Assembly: GCF_000250735.1 (NCBI RefSeq)
Contig: NZ_AHZV01000206.1
Location: 1-45,665 of the forward strand
Direction: 5' to 3'
DNA: 45,665 nucleotides
From: Anaerophaga thermohalophila str. Valhall
GTDB lineage: Bacteria; Bacteroidota; Bacteroidia; Bacteroidales; Marinilabiliaceae
Position 1 is the stretch's first letter; each line of letters starts with the position of its first letter. Under the pieces are notes generated by a model. That model made no database searches and had not been told where the DNA came from. It was given only the letters and a program-made list of their open reading frames with translations. A program made the translations under genes and the position numbers. Below are positions 26,068 to 35,386 of this stretch, piece after piece.

Positions 26068-27396
26068 TTAATTTTTGCCGCCAAGGCGAGTGCCACCAAT
26101 TTTCCTGAAAAGATCGAGCGCATAAACATCGGTCATACCTGAAATAAAATCAATTACTGTTTGGATGCGCTGATGTACCGGGGCTGAGTCGGGAACTCTG
26201 TATTGTTCGGGAATGAAAGGCAGCAACAACCCCGAATAGTAATATTGCGGATTAAGCACGGCATGAATGAATTCATCCAGGAGCGTTCCCAATATCTTGA
26301 AACCGGCAATTTCGATCTCCACGACAGAGGGATGTTTGTAAATTTTTTCAAATCCGACTTTTGAGCATTCCTTCATTGCGTCGTAAACAGGAGACCCCAG
26401 GTGCTCAGTCAGGGCCCCGGTAAAAGTCCCGTTAAGTATTTCATCGTGATGTTCCCTGAATATCCTGGTGCAGGCATCTACCAGCTTCCCGATAACACCG
26501 GCACGAAGATAAGCTATTTGTTCATTGGTGTCGGTCACTTCTTTGCTTACTTCTTTTATTCGTTTCAAGTGAGATTTATCCTCCACCGGATCATAAAATG
26601 CCATTAACAGGCCCCGGGTTTCTTCCGTGGAAAGAATCCCAAGTTTATGGGCATCTTCGATATCCATTATCTGATAGCAAATGTCGTCTGCTGCCTCCAC
26701 CAGGTAGACCAAAGGGTGACGTGCAAAAACACCTGCTCTGACTTCTTTTAGCCCCAGCTCCGAAGCAATATTCAAAAACATTTCTTTTTCCGACTGGAAG
26801 AAACCATACTTTTTTAAGTCATTGCGTCCGGAGGCATACGGATATTTTACGATGGATGCAACCGTGGTATAAGTAAGGGCAAATCCTCCGCTCCTTCGCC
26901 CTTTAAATTTGTGGGTCAGCACCCGCAAGGCGTTGGCATTTCCTTCGAAATCGATAAAATCATTCCAAATTTCGGGTGAGTCCACCATATCCTTCAGGTA
27001 TTGTCCCTTTCCATATCTAAAATAATCTGAAATGGCCTTTTCGCCCGAATGCCCGAAGGGAGGATTCCCCATGTCATGGGCCAGACAGGCAGCAGCCACC
27101 ACCGACCCCAGTTCATCGGCAAGGGGGAGCTCCTCACCGTAACCTTCATTCAGGAAACGGGCTATATTACTGCCAAGTGAACGGCCTACACTGGCTACTT
27201 CCAAACTGTGAGTCAACCGGTTGTGAACAAAAACACTGCCCGGCAGCGGAAACACCTGGGTTTTGTCCTGCATCCGTCTAAAAGGAGACGAAAAAATGAG
27301 ACGATCGTAATCCCGCTGAAATTGTGTCCGGTCATGATGCTGAACCCTTGTTGCCTGACCGGTTCGGTTTGTAGAAAGAAGTTTTTTCCAGTTCAT
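26068..27396 (-). CDS. dgt: Deoxyguanosinetriphosphate triphosphohydrolase (dGTPase)
   Basis: HD-domain enzyme splitting dGTP to deoxyguanosine and triphosphate. 442 residues from the ATG at 27396 (MNWKKLLSTNRTGQ). N-terminal RDYDRLIFSSPFRRMQDKTQVFPL is the family signature. Metal ligands are in LTHSLEVASVGRSLG (His) and ACLAHDMGNPPFGHSGE (HD), with EAADDICYQIMDIEDA later. In-frame codons to 27474 (MRELWFASLIVQ...) come from the family C repeat lying directly before the gene and are probably not part of the enzyme. Confidence 0.93.
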   Translation of the reverse strand: MNWKKLLSTNRTGQATRVQHHDRTQFQRDYDRLIFSSPFRRMQDKTQVFPLPGSVFVHNRLTHSLEVASVGRSLGSNIARFLNEGYGEELPLADELGSVVAAACLAHDMGNPPFGHSGEKAISDYFRYGKGQYLKDMVDSPEIWNDFIDFEGNANALRVLTHKFKGRRSGGFALTYTTVASIVKYPYASGRNDLKKYGFFQSEKEMFLNIASELGLKEVRAGVFARHPLVYLVEAADDICYQIMDIEDAHKLGILSTEETRGLLMAFYDPVEDKSHLKRIKEVSKEVTDTNEQIAYLRAGVIGKLVDACTRIFREHHDEILNGTFTGALTEHLGSPVYDAMKECSKVGFEKIYKHPSVVEIEIAGFKILGTLLDEFIHAVLNPQYYYSGLLLPFIPEQYRVPDSAPVHQRIQTVIDFISGMTDVYALDLFRKIGGTRLGGKN

Positions 27397-27399
27397 CAA

Positions 27400-27532
27400 T
27401 ACTCCGTTATGCTTTACAGATGTGTGATAATTAATGGTTTGCACAATCAATGACGCAAACCACAACTCTCTCATAATAAAAACTTTGCGTCATTGCGTCT
27501 CGGCGTTTAGGTTTTTTTAACTGATTACTGAG
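27400..27532 (-). repeat. Family C repeat, copy 2 (dgt leader)
   Basis: Minus strand: CAGTTAAAAAAACCTAAACG, GAGACGCAATGACGCAAAG, then MRELWF-coding sequence, and ending GGAGTATTGATG next to the dgt start. Similar along its whole length to the trpS leader copy. Confidence 0.75.
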
Positions 27533-27540
27533 TATAGCTT

Positions 27541-28269
27541 TCAATAGAGAGTGGTGCGATATTGTCTCATCTCGGCAGCAAGTTTTTTCGCTTTTTCCCC
27601 TGTCACTTTGTTCAGAAGATGCCAGAAACCGGGACCGTGGTTTTTCTCAACCGTATGGCAAAGTTCGTGCAAAACAACATAGTCGACAAGGTGTTCAGGC
27701 AATCTCATCAGATGCAGGTTCAAATTAATATTGTTTACTGAAGAACAACTTCCCCACCTGGATTTCATATTCTTGATAAAAACTTTATTGATTTTAAAAT
27801 TATTTTGCCGGGCAAAAGTCCTGACTTTTGGGGGTAAAACCATCTTGGCTTCAATTCGCATGGCTTCCTCAATGCCATGTCTGATGGCATTCTGAACCGG
27901 TGCATCGGCAACGTTGATATGCTGTGGATAAAGAACCTTCAGTATTCCGGAATTCAATGTCAACCTGATATCATCCCTGGGTGCTTTTTCTATTTTAAGC
28001 TGAAAACTTCGTGTTCGGAAGTTGGTCGTTTCATCGAAAATGGTAACAGCGTTTTCATGTTCTTCTATTCGGGCTTTGTTCTCTCGTATCCACGATTTCT
28101 TCTCTTCAACAAAAGCAAGTGCTTTCCTGGGCGAGTATCCGGGCGGGAACATCACCATTACACCCTCAAACGGTTTTATCCTGATGGAAAGCCGTTTGCA
28201 ACGACGATCCGATTTAAAAAGTACAGGACCAATTCCTTCGATATGAATCAATGAAGTTTTTACCGGCAT
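27541..28269 (-). CDS. YgjP-like zinc metallopeptidase (M48-type, DUF45)
   Basis: 242 residues. The zinc site is VVLHELCHTVEKNHGPGFW (HExxH with a third His downstream), preceded by KSRWGSCSSVNNINLNLHL, the family signature. The N-terminal half (GPVLFKSDRRCKRLSIRIKP, VMVMFPPGYS) is the usual beta-rich domain. Substrate unknown; members are cytosolic and often near restriction or repair genes, which is not the case here. A TAACTTTG box ends about 7 bases before the ATG, so the leader would be almost absent. Confidence 0.87.
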   Translation of the reverse strand: MPVKTSLIHIEGIGPVLFKSDRRCKRLSIRIKPFEGVMVMFPPGYSPRKALAFVEEKKSWIRENKARIEEHENAVTIFDETTNFRTRSFQLKIEKAPRDDIRLTLNSGILKVLYPQHINVADAPVQNAIRHGIEEAMRIEAKMVLPPKVRTFARQNNFKINKVFIKNMKSRWGSCSSVNNINLNLHLMRLPEHLVDYVVLHELCHTVEKNHGPGFWHLLNKVTGEKAKKLAAEMRQYRTTLY

Positions 28270-28276
28270 CTTACGG

Positions 28277-28284
28277 CAAAGTTA
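28277..28284 (-). promoter_or_regulatory. Candidate -7 box for the YgjP-like gene (TAACTTTG)
   Basis: Matches TAnnTTTG on the minus strand, with TTTTA about 21 bases upstream. A partial family B linker (ATCAGTATAAAAT, 28299-28311) and the palindrome TTCGATATCGAA lie just upstream. Confidence 0.35.
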
Positions 28285-28477
28285 AAGAATTCTTTTTATC
28301 AGTATAAAATCTGTTCGATATCGAACATGTGTTGTGTCAAAATCAGACAGTTTTAAAATACATGCCTTATTTACAAAAACACCCTAATAATTTTTATATC
28401 AATAACTTAACAACTTTGGCAAATCAATTGATGGAACAGCAAATGCAAAACCACATAATAAAACAAAACCAGGTACC

Positions 28478-29209
28478 ATGAGCAATAATAGCATTATTAA
28501 AGTTGAAGGCCTGCACAAATCGTACAAAATGGGGAATAATGCCCTTCACGTACTGAAAGGCATTGATCTGGATATTAAGGCCGGCGAAATGGTCAGTATT
28601 ATGGGTTCTTCCGGGTCAGGAAAATCTACACTACTCAACATTTTGGGAATCCTGGATTCGCACGATCGCGGTAATTATTATCTCGATAATATCAGGATAG
28701 AAAAGATGAATGAAACAAAAGCGGCACGGTTTCGGAACAATTATATTGGTTTTATTTTCCAGTCATTCAACCTGATTTCATTCAAAAATGCCATGGAAAA
28801 TGTGGCACTGCCGCTTTACTACAAGAATATAAGCCGGAAAAAGCGAAATCAGATGGCTCTGGAATATCTCGACCGGCTGGGGCTTAAAGAGTGGGCAAAT
28901 CATCTCCCGGCAGAACTGTCGGGCGGGCAAAAACAACGTATTGCCATTGCCAGGGCCCTTATCTCTAAACCAAAAGTGATCCTTGCCGATGAACCCACCG
29001 GCGCTTTGGACTCGCAGACTTCGTTCGAGGTGATGGACATTCTTCAGGAAGTCAACCAGATGGGCATTACGGTCATTATTGTAACCCACGAGAATGATAT
29101 TGCCCATAGAACACAACGAATCATTCGTCTGCGCGACGGCATCATCGGCGAAAACAAAACCAATGGTAATTTCCAACCGGTCAATAAAGAAATATTCACA
29201 AACAGTTAG
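28478..29209 (+). CDS. MacB-type ABC transporter ATP-binding protein
   Basis: 243 residues. Walker [11 protein letters not shown]-loop FIFQSFNL, signature LSGGQKQR, Walker [13 protein letters not shown] and H-loop VTHE are all intact, so it should hydrolyse ATP. LolD/MacB subfamily. First gene of a five-gene set with two permeases, an adaptor and an outer-membrane channel, all on the plus strand. CAACTTTG about 60 bases upstream is one base off the -7 promoter consensus. Confidence 0.93.
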   Translation: MSNNSIIKVEGLHKSYKMGNNALHVLKGIDLDIKAGEMVSIMGSSGSGKSTLLNILGILDSHDRGNYYLDNIRIEKMNETKAARFRNNYIGFIFQSFNLISFKNAMENVALPLYYKNISRKKRNQMALEYLDRLGLKEWANHLPAELSGGQKQRIAIARALISKPKVILADEPTGALDSQTSFEVMDILQEVNQMGITVIIVTHENDIAHRTQRIIRLRDGIIGENKTNGNFQPVNKEIFTNS

Positions 29210-29321
29210 TATCAAAATGCTGATGTTGTTCTTGTAACCGCTACAAGAATGGTGCAATAACGGATAATTCGATCTGTTGATCTGGTGCAAAAGAATTTAA
29301 CGTACAAATACAATCAATACT

Positions 29322-30572
29322 ATGTTTAACTCCCTGCAAGAAATATTTTCGACCCTGAAGCAAAATAAGTTGCGGGCCATCATGACCGGATTCAGTGTGG
29401 CTTGGGGAATATTTATGCTGATTCTTCTGCTTGGTTCAGGGAATGGTCTCCAGCACGGTATGGAAAACAATTTCAGGGGAACCGCAAAGAATGCCTTGTG
29501 GATATGGAGCCGTCAGACTCAGGTGTCTTATGAAGGACTCCAGGCAGGACGAAGAATACAGTTTACCAATGAAGATTACAATCATCTGGTCAATATGTTC
29601 TATGACGATATCTCTAATATCTCAGGGAGGTTTAGGCTTTGGGGAAGCGGAACGGTGACTTACAAGGATCAATACGGAGATTACGATCTTGAAGGGGTAC
29701 GCCCCGAATTCCAACACATTCAGATTGTTGACATGTTGCAGGGACGCTACCTTAACCAGATGGATATGAACGAACACCGAAAGGTGGCCATATTGTCGCT
29801 TCCGGTCAAAAAGGCCTTGTTCAGGGATGAAGACCCAATCGGGAAATATATCCGCATAAGCAAGGTGCCTTTTATGGTTGTCGGTATCTTCGAAAACCCT
29901 GAAAGAAGAGACGACGAAAAAATTTATATCCCGGTCAATACAGCACAAAGAGTGTTTAATGGCAGCAACCAGCTGAGTGAACTTGCCATATCGACCAATG
30001 CACTAACGGTTGCAGAGAACAAAAGAATTGAAGAAGCTGTGCGCACAACATTGATGAAAAGGCACAGAGTGGCTCCCGACGACAAACAGGCCATAGGTAT
30101 CTGGAACACGCTGGAGCATTTTAAGCAGGCACAAGGTGTCTTCAGTGGCATTCGCCTGTTTGTCTGGGTTATCGGTATAATGACCATCATCGCCGGAATT
30201 GTAGGAGTTAGTAACATTATGATCATTCTGGTAAAAGAGCGAACTAAAGAAATCGGAATTCGCAAAGCGATAGGAGCAACACCATGGTCGGTTATTCGTC
30301 TGGTTCTCTCCGAATCGGTATTCATTACATCCGTATCCGGCTTCCTGGGGCTTGTTTTTGGCATGGGGCTTTTATCTGCAGTATCAATGGTTCTGCAGAC
30401 AGTAGCTGAAAATTCACCCAACGTGGAAAATATTTTCTATAACCCGACAGCCAATGTTTCGGTAGTAGTCTCCGCTCTGGTTGTGCTGATAGTAGCCGGT
30501 CTGATAGCAGGTTTTGTTCCCGCCAGAAAAGCAGCGGGAATAAAACCCATTGAAGCCCTGCACGACGAATAA
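29322..30572 (+). CDS. MacB-like ABC transporter permease (first)
   Basis: 416 residues: N-terminal helix (AIMTGFSVAWGIFMLILLLG), periplasmic MacB_PCD domain (about 45-270), then the FtsX domain with three helices (LFVWVIGIMTIIAGIVGVSNIMIIL, VFITSVSGFLGLVFGMGLLSAV, VVVSALVVLIVAGLIAGFVPA). It contains KERTKEIGIRKAIGATPWSV, the coupling helix motif. Begins 112 bp after the ATPase and is followed by a similar permease after 59 bp; the two may act as a heterodimer. Confidence 0.92.
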   Translation: MFNSLQEIFSTLKQNKLRAIMTGFSVAWGIFMLILLLGSGNGLQHGMENNFRGTAKNALWIWSRQTQVSYEGLQAGRRIQFTNEDYNHLVNMFYDDISNISGRFRLWGSGTVTYKDQYGDYDLEGVRPEFQHIQIVDMLQGRYLNQMDMNEHRKVAILSLPVKKALFRDEDPIGKYIRISKVPFMVVGIFENPERRDDEKIYIPVNTAQRVFNGSNQLSELAISTNALTVAENKRIEEAVRTTLMKRHRVAPDDKQAIGIWNTLEHFKQAQGVFSGIRLFVWVIGIMTIIAGIVGVSNIMIILVKERTKEIGIRKAIGATPWSVIRLVLSESVFITSVSGFLGLVFGMGLLSAVSMVLQTVAENSPNVENIFYNPTANVSVVVSALVVLIVAGLIAGFVPARKAAGIKPIEALHDE

Positions 30573-30631
30573 TATGTGTTGATGATTGACCTCGTAAAAA
30601 CTGAGAAACAGAAACTTAAAAACCAAGAACC

Positions 30632-31912
30632 GTGTTTGACAGAGATCGCTGGCAGGAAATACTTAATGCCATAAAACAAAATAAATTCCGGAGCATACTG
30701 ACTGCTTTCGGCGTCTTCTGGGCCATCTTTATGCTCGTGGTAATGACCGGCTCCGGGAATGCCCTGGTAAACGGCATCACCCACGGCTTTAAAGACTTTG
30801 CCACCAATAGTGCCTTTTTGTGGGCCAACAGAACAACTGTAGCTTACGAAGGATACGACCGCGGCCGTTGGTGGAGCCTGAACAATGCCGATATGGAAGC
30901 CATCGTTGATGAAATTCCTGAAATTGATGTGTTGTCTCCCAGATTGCAAGGATGGAATCTCCGTGAAGGTCAAAATGTAGTAAGAGGTGAAAAAGCCGCT
31001 GCTTTCAATGTTATGGGCGATTATCCGCAATATCGTAATATTGACCCTTGTACCATGCCTTATGGTCGATACATCAATAAAGAAGACATTGAATTGAAGC
31101 GAAAAGTGTGCATCATCGGTGAAAAAGTGTACGAAGTAATGTTCAATGAAGGCGAAGACCCGGTCGGAAAATACCTTCGTGTAAATGGTGTTTATTTTAT
31201 GGTGGTAGGTGTTTTCAAATCGAACAACCCCAACATTAACATCGGCAGTAATAAGAAAGAAACCATTTATCTGCCATTCACCACCATGCAACAAACATTC
31301 AATTATGGTGATGAGGTACACTTTTTCGGGTTTACAGCGAAACCGGGCGTCAATGTCCAATCAATTGTTGACAGGATTAAGCCCATCATTAGAAAACATC
31401 ACAAAATTTCTCCGGAAGATGACCAGGCGATTGGTGGTTTCAATGTCCAGAGTGAATTGCAAACCATTGAATACACATTTCTGGGCATCAACATCCTTAT
31501 CTGGGTAGTGGGTATCGGAACCCTCATAGCCGGTGCAGTAGGTGTAAGTAACATTATGCTGGTTATCGTAAGGGAACGAACAAAAGAAATTGGCATTCAA
31601 AGGGCCATCGGTGCCCGTCCTGCAATCGTGATAGGCCAGATATTATCAGAATCGGTGTTTCTGACCACCGTTGCCGGATTTTTGGGGCTGGCCATGGGTA
31701 CTCTGGTTTTGCATCTCACCGATGTGGCACTGGAAGCAGCTCGCGCCCAGGCGCCACCCGATGAACAGTCGTTCTTCATGAACCCCGAAATAGGGCTGCC
31801 GATGGCCATTGCTTCTGTAATTATATTGGTGATTGTTGGTTTTCTTGCAGGACTGATTCCGGCAATGAAAGCCGTAAGAATTAAACCGATAGAAGCGCTG
31901 CATCATGAATAG
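30632..31912 (+). CDS. MacB-like ABC transporter permease (second)
   Basis: 426 residues, a paralogue of the first permease with the same order of helix, periplasmic domain and FtsX domain (RERTKEIGIQRAIGARPAIV coupling motif). GTG start in ACCGTGTTTGACAG; no better ATG is near. Two similar but distinct permeases beside one ATPase point to an asymmetric transporter rather than a MacB homodimer. After its stop comes a 209-bp gap with a family B leader before the adaptor gene. Confidence 0.92.
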   Translation: MFDRDRWQEILNAIKQNKFRSILTAFGVFWAIFMLVVMTGSGNALVNGITHGFKDFATNSAFLWANRTTVAYEGYDRGRWWSLNNADMEAIVDEIPEIDVLSPRLQGWNLREGQNVVRGEKAAAFNVMGDYPQYRNIDPCTMPYGRYINKEDIELKRKVCIIGEKVYEVMFNEGEDPVGKYLRVNGVYFMVVGVFKSNNPNINIGSNKKETIYLPFTTMQQTFNYGDEVHFFGFTAKPGVNVQSIVDRIKPIIRKHHKISPEDDQAIGGFNVQSELQTIEYTFLGINILIWVVGIGTLIAGAVGVSNIMLVIVRERTKEIGIQRAIGARPAIVIGQILSESVFLTTVAGFLGLAMGTLVLHLTDVALEAARAQAPPDEQSFFMNPEIGLPMAIASVIILVIVGFLAGLIPAMKAVRIKPIEALHHE

Positions 31913-32023
31913 CTTGTTGGATTATTTGATGTAAGAAACAGACAGGAGCATGGGGCAGAGAGCATGGAAAAAAGTAAGAATTCTCCTTCCGGTGATCATT
32001 ACCCCTGGAAGTGGAGAATAATT

Positions 32024-32121
32024 AGATCAATAAACTTAGACTAAATTTTTACTGATGAAACGAGTTCCGAAAAATCGGGACGAGTTCCATTAGACCGTTA
32101 ACTTAAGTAAATTATATACTA
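32024..32121 (+). repeat. Family B repeat, short form with linkers, leader of the adaptor gene
   Basis: A first linker (32024-32053), ATGAAACGAGTTCCGA / TCGGGACGAGTTCCAT hairpin (32055-32090), then the second linker ending in the ATG of the adaptor gene. The final 32 bases (32099-32130) are identical to those before the 24304 gene. Confidence 0.75.
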
Positions 32122-33204
32122 ATGAAAAAGTTTCTCAAAATTTCAATGGTGGTTGTTTTAATAGCCCTTGTTGGCTGGGTATTCTTTTACCTTTACAAAC
32201 AAACCAAAAAGTCGCCCGTTGTTTTCGAAACCGAGCAACCCGAAGTAACCAATATTATCAAAAAAACGGTTGCTACCGGTTCAATTGTTCCTCGAAAAGA
32301 AATTCAAATTAAGCCGCAGGAATCCGGAATTATCAATGAAATCTATGTACAACCGGGTGATGAGGTTAAGGAAGGCGACCTGATCGCAAAAATTCAGATT
32401 ATTCCCGAAATGATACAGGTCAACGAAGCCGAAACAAGGTTGGAAAAAGCGCGACTTGCTTACGAAAACGCAAAAATTGAATTCGAAAAATCCAAAGAAC
32501 TGTATCAAAACAAAGTAATCCCGGAGTCACAGTATTTGTCAGATAAACTGACTTTTGAAACATACCGGCAGGACCTGGAATCAGCCGAAAACAACCTGGA
32601 ACTCATAAAAGAAGGCGTAATAAAGAAAGCAGGTGCTCAAACAAACACTCTGATCCGTTCCACCACAACAGGAATGGTTCTGGATGTACCGGTAGAAGTC
32701 GGAAATTCCGTGATCAAAAGTAACACTTTTAACGACGGAACTACCGTAGCCATTGTTGCCGACATGGGCGAAATGGTTTTCGAAGGGATGGTCGATGAAA
32801 CAGAAGTCGGAAAAATAAAAGAAGGCATGCAATTGTTACTGACCATTGGTGCCCTTGATCAAGAAGAGTTTAAGGCCAATCTTGAATTTATTTCTCCTAA
32901 AGGGGTTGAAGAAAACGGAGCAATCCAATTTGAAATAAAGGCGGCTGTAGAACTTCAGGAAGGCAGCTTTATACGTGCCGGATACAGTGCCACTGCAGAT
33001 ATTGTTCTCGACCGTCGTGACAGCGTGCTGGCCATTAAAGAAAAATTGATCACATTTAAAGAGGACTCAACTTTTGTCGAAGTAATGACGGAGCCCCAGG
33101 TGTTCGAAAAGCGTCTGATCAAAACAGGTCTGTCCGACGGCATCAATATCGAAGTTAAAGAAGGACTCACTGAGGAAGACAAAATTAAAGTGCCGCAATC
33201 CTGA
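32122..33204 (+). CDS. Efflux periplasmic adaptor (MacA/HlyD type)
   Basis: 360 residues. N-terminal membrane anchor (ISMVVVLIALVGWVFFYLY). Then the split biotinyl-lipoyl domain (IKPQESGIINEIYVQPGDEVKEG and TTTGMVLDVPVEVGNSV), an alpha-hairpin of about 75 residues between them (EAETRLEKARLAYENAKIEF ...), and beta-barrel and membrane-proximal domains. It links the inner-membrane permeases with the TolC-like channel encoded 30 bp downstream. The short hairpin is as in MacA. Because its leader is a family B repeat, it may be transcribed separately from the ATPase and permeases. Confidence 0.92.
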   Translation: MKKFLKISMVVVLIALVGWVFFYLYKQTKKSPVVFETEQPEVTNIIKKTVATGSIVPRKEIQIKPQESGIINEIYVQPGDEVKEGDLIAKIQIIPEMIQVNEAETRLEKARLAYENAKIEFEKSKELYQNKVIPESQYLSDKLTFETYRQDLESAENNLELIKEGVIKKAGAQTNTLIRSTTTGMVLDVPVEVGNSVIKSNTFNDGTTVAIVADMGEMVFEGMVDETEVGKIKEGMQLLLTIGALDQEEFKANLEFISPKGVEENGAIQFEIKAAVELQEGSFIRAGYSATADIVLDRRDSVLAIKEKLITFKEDSTFVEVMTEPQVFEKRLIKTGLSDGINIEVKEGLTEEDKIKVPQS

Positions 33205-33234
33205 TTCGATTAAAAACACCACAAATATATAACA

Positions 33235-34569
33235 ATGAGAAACAAGAAACTGATCATACTGCTCTTTTTGCCACTTTTTTCCTTGGGTGTTTCGGCCCAG
33301 GAGACAAAAAAATGGACACTGACAGAGTGTATCGAATATGCTAAAGAGAACAATATCTCAATACAGCAACAGGATTTGAACACGCAATATCAAAACAATA
33401 ATTATCAGCAGAAAAAACTCGATAAATTTCCCACACTCAATGGCAATGTTGGTTATCAGCTGAGTTTTGGACGAGTTCCCGACGAAACAACGTATGAGTA
33501 CGTTGATCAGACCACGCAATTTGGTCGTTTTTCTTTCGGAACATCTGTCCCTCTTTTTCAGGGTTTTGCTCTGCGAAACGAAGAAAAACAAAGTGAAGCC
33601 AATTGGCGTATGTCCCAAAGTGAACTTGAAGCTGCCAAAAACGATCTGGCTATTAATATTACAGCCTACTACCTCAGGGTATTGTTTGATAAGGAACTCC
33701 TCGAGGTAGCCCGCGAACAATACAAGGTTGCAGAGGAACAGGTAAAAAATACCCAAAAGCTGGTCGAAGCCGGACGCGTGGCCGAAGGAAACCTTCTGGA
33801 AATTAAATCGCAAGCGGCAAGAGAAGCGATGGAAGTGACCCAGATGGAAAACAACCTGAACCTGTCTTTACTGGACCTTGCTCAGGCCCTGGATATGGAA
33901 GACCCGGAAGACTTTGACATAGTGGCTCCGGAGATTCCTGAATTAGAACAACAAAAATTGATAACACCTCCGGAACTATTCAATACTGCCGTTGAAATTA
34001 TGCCACGTATTGAGGCCTATGAATACAATCTCGAAAGCAGTGAATACGCTCTGAAAGTAGCCAAAGGGAATCTCTATCCTTCGCTTTATTTCGATGCCGG
34101 TTGGAGCACCAATGTTTCCAAATCGAAAAATAGTGTTGACTTTGATTTCGGACAACGGTTTCGCGACAATGCCACTCAATATGTGGGATTAACTTTGCGA
34201 ATTCCGGTCTTTAACAACCTTTCAGCACGAACCGGCGTAAAAAATGCTAAGCTCGGAATCAGAAGTGCTCAACTCGATCTGCAACGGGAAAAGCAAACGC
34301 TTCGTAAAGAAATCCAACAGGCTTACGCCGATGCCGAGGCGGCTTTCCAAAAATTTCAATCGGCAAGAACAGCGGTACTGGCTTATGAAGAGTCGCTCAG
34401 ATACACTGAAAAAAAATATGCTGTTGGACTCGTCAGTCCGGTCGATTACAGTGTAGCACGGGCTGATTACCTGAAAGCACAGTCGGATTTTCTGCAATCG
34501 AAATACGAATACGTACTGCGCACAAAGATTCTCGATTTTTACATGGGAGAAGAGCTGGCGTTGGATTAA
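33235..34569 (+). CDS. TolC-family outer membrane efflux protein
   Basis: 444 residues with signal peptide (KLIILLFLPLFSLGVSAQ). Two OEP repeats: SIQQQDLNTQYQNNNYQQKK and a second unit beginning with EIMPRIEAYEYNLESSEYALKVAKGNLYPSL. The helical and strand regions alternate as in TolC, with GYQLSFGRVP and FDAGWSTNVS in the barrel strands. Lying 30 bp after the adaptor, it completes a three-part pump from cytoplasm to outside. A strong terminator follows about 130 bp later. Confidence 0.92.
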   Translation: MRNKKLIILLFLPLFSLGVSAQETKKWTLTECIEYAKENNISIQQQDLNTQYQNNNYQQKKLDKFPTLNGNVGYQLSFGRVPDETTYEYVDQTTQFGRFSFGTSVPLFQGFALRNEEKQSEANWRMSQSELEAAKNDLAINITAYYLRVLFDKELLEVAREQYKVAEEQVKNTQKLVEAGRVAEGNLLEIKSQAAREAMEVTQMENNLNLSLLDLAQALDMEDPEDFDIVAPEIPELEQQKLITPPELFNTAVEIMPRIEAYEYNLESSEYALKVAKGNLYPSLYFDAGWSTNVSKSKNSVDFDFGQRFRDNATQYVGLTLRIPVFNNLSARTGVKNAKLGIRSAQLDLQREKQTLRKEIQQAYADAEAAFQKFQSARTAVLAYEESLRYTEKKYAVGLVSPVDYSVARADYLKAQSDFLQSKYEYVLRTKILDFYMGEELALD

Positions 34570-34700
34570 AATTAAAGTGGAATAGTCAATCACCAGTAGT
34601 GGTTAGTCAATTGTGTTAAATAATCTAAGCACAAAGTAAGACATCGCTAACGATTCGGATACTGAAAGATGCAAAGAGTATATTGAAAATGATGCAAATA

Positions 34701-34740
34701 AAGTCAGGGCTTCTCTTCCAGTGAAGCCCTGACTTATTTT
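34701..34740 (+). terminator. Rho-independent terminator of the efflux operon
   Basis: A perfect 13-bp stem AAGTCAGGGCTTC / GAAGCCCTGACTT with a 9-base loop, followed by ATTTT. It is the clearest intrinsic terminator in the window. Confidence 0.85.
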
Positions 34741-35182
34741 GATTTTCTATAATTTTTTCACTATTGCCCGTTAAATTTGCATGAAAAACCTTGCACCTTA
34801 AATGTAACTATGCGATGTAAATAATTTATGGTTCTACCACAAATTTAATGATAACTCACAATTTGTTTATATGTAGTTGAGATATAGTTTAACATAGTTT
34901 ATATGTTGTGTTTTACTTTTTACAAATTTATAAGCTTTTAAATGAGTCGGTAAAGGATATTTATAAATTATTAAGCAGTTCTTTTCCCTCTCATGAAAAG
35001 TATGCTCTTGTACAGCGAATAAAATAGAGCAGCAGTATTAGTTGCATCAATCAAAAAAAGCAATATTTAAACCACATTTACAACTATGTTAAACAGTGTT
35101 TTTGTATAATAAATATTTAACCACTAAAATAAGGGTATTACCTAATTTATTATTAATTATTTAAGTGCTATTCAGCAAGCCC
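34741..35182. other. AT-rich gene-free stretch with a distant 13-bp inverted repeat
   Basis: No credible gene. GTTTAACATAGTT at 34887-34899 is a perfect inverted repeat of AACTATGTTAAAC at 35082-35094; the 208-bp interval between the outer ends may be another decayed element. Nothing else is recognised. Confidence 0.4.
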
Positions 35183-35188
35183 TAAATA

Positions 35189-35350
35189 GTACCTGTCGAT
35201 AAACACGCAAAAATTTTTACAATATGTGTGTCTTTTCAGAAAGTACCAGTTGCAAGGCTTGCGAAGCCGCCAAAACCGAAGTTTACTTTTCGTAAATAAG
35301 GATTTTGGCGGCGAGCGTAACACAGCAAGTGGTACTTTATGGACAGACAT
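35189..35350 (-). mobile_element. Family A element, copy 10 (GCCGCC type)
   Basis: 162 bp, flanked by TAAATA at 35183-35188 and 35351-35356. AGTACCAGTTGC pairs fully with GCAAGTGGTACTT apart from one position. Confidence 0.9.
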
Positions 35351-35386
35351 TAAATATATAACCTTATGCAAAAACCAGGTCTTATA

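Noticed and set aside
27397-27474. N-terminal extension of dGTPase (MRELWFASLIVQ...)
   Set aside because: The extension is family C repeat sequence and the conserved enzyme begins at MNWKKLL, so I take the internal ATG as the start.
28314-28325. TTCGATATCGAA palindrome as an operator
   Set aside because: Short, single, and next to a family B linker fragment; no regulator gene adjoins it.
30437-31360. 307-codon frame opposite the second permease gene
   Set aside because: It is antisense to a clearly conserved permease and shows no domain or signal of its own. The same holds for long antisense frames at 41627-42226 and 11826-12359.
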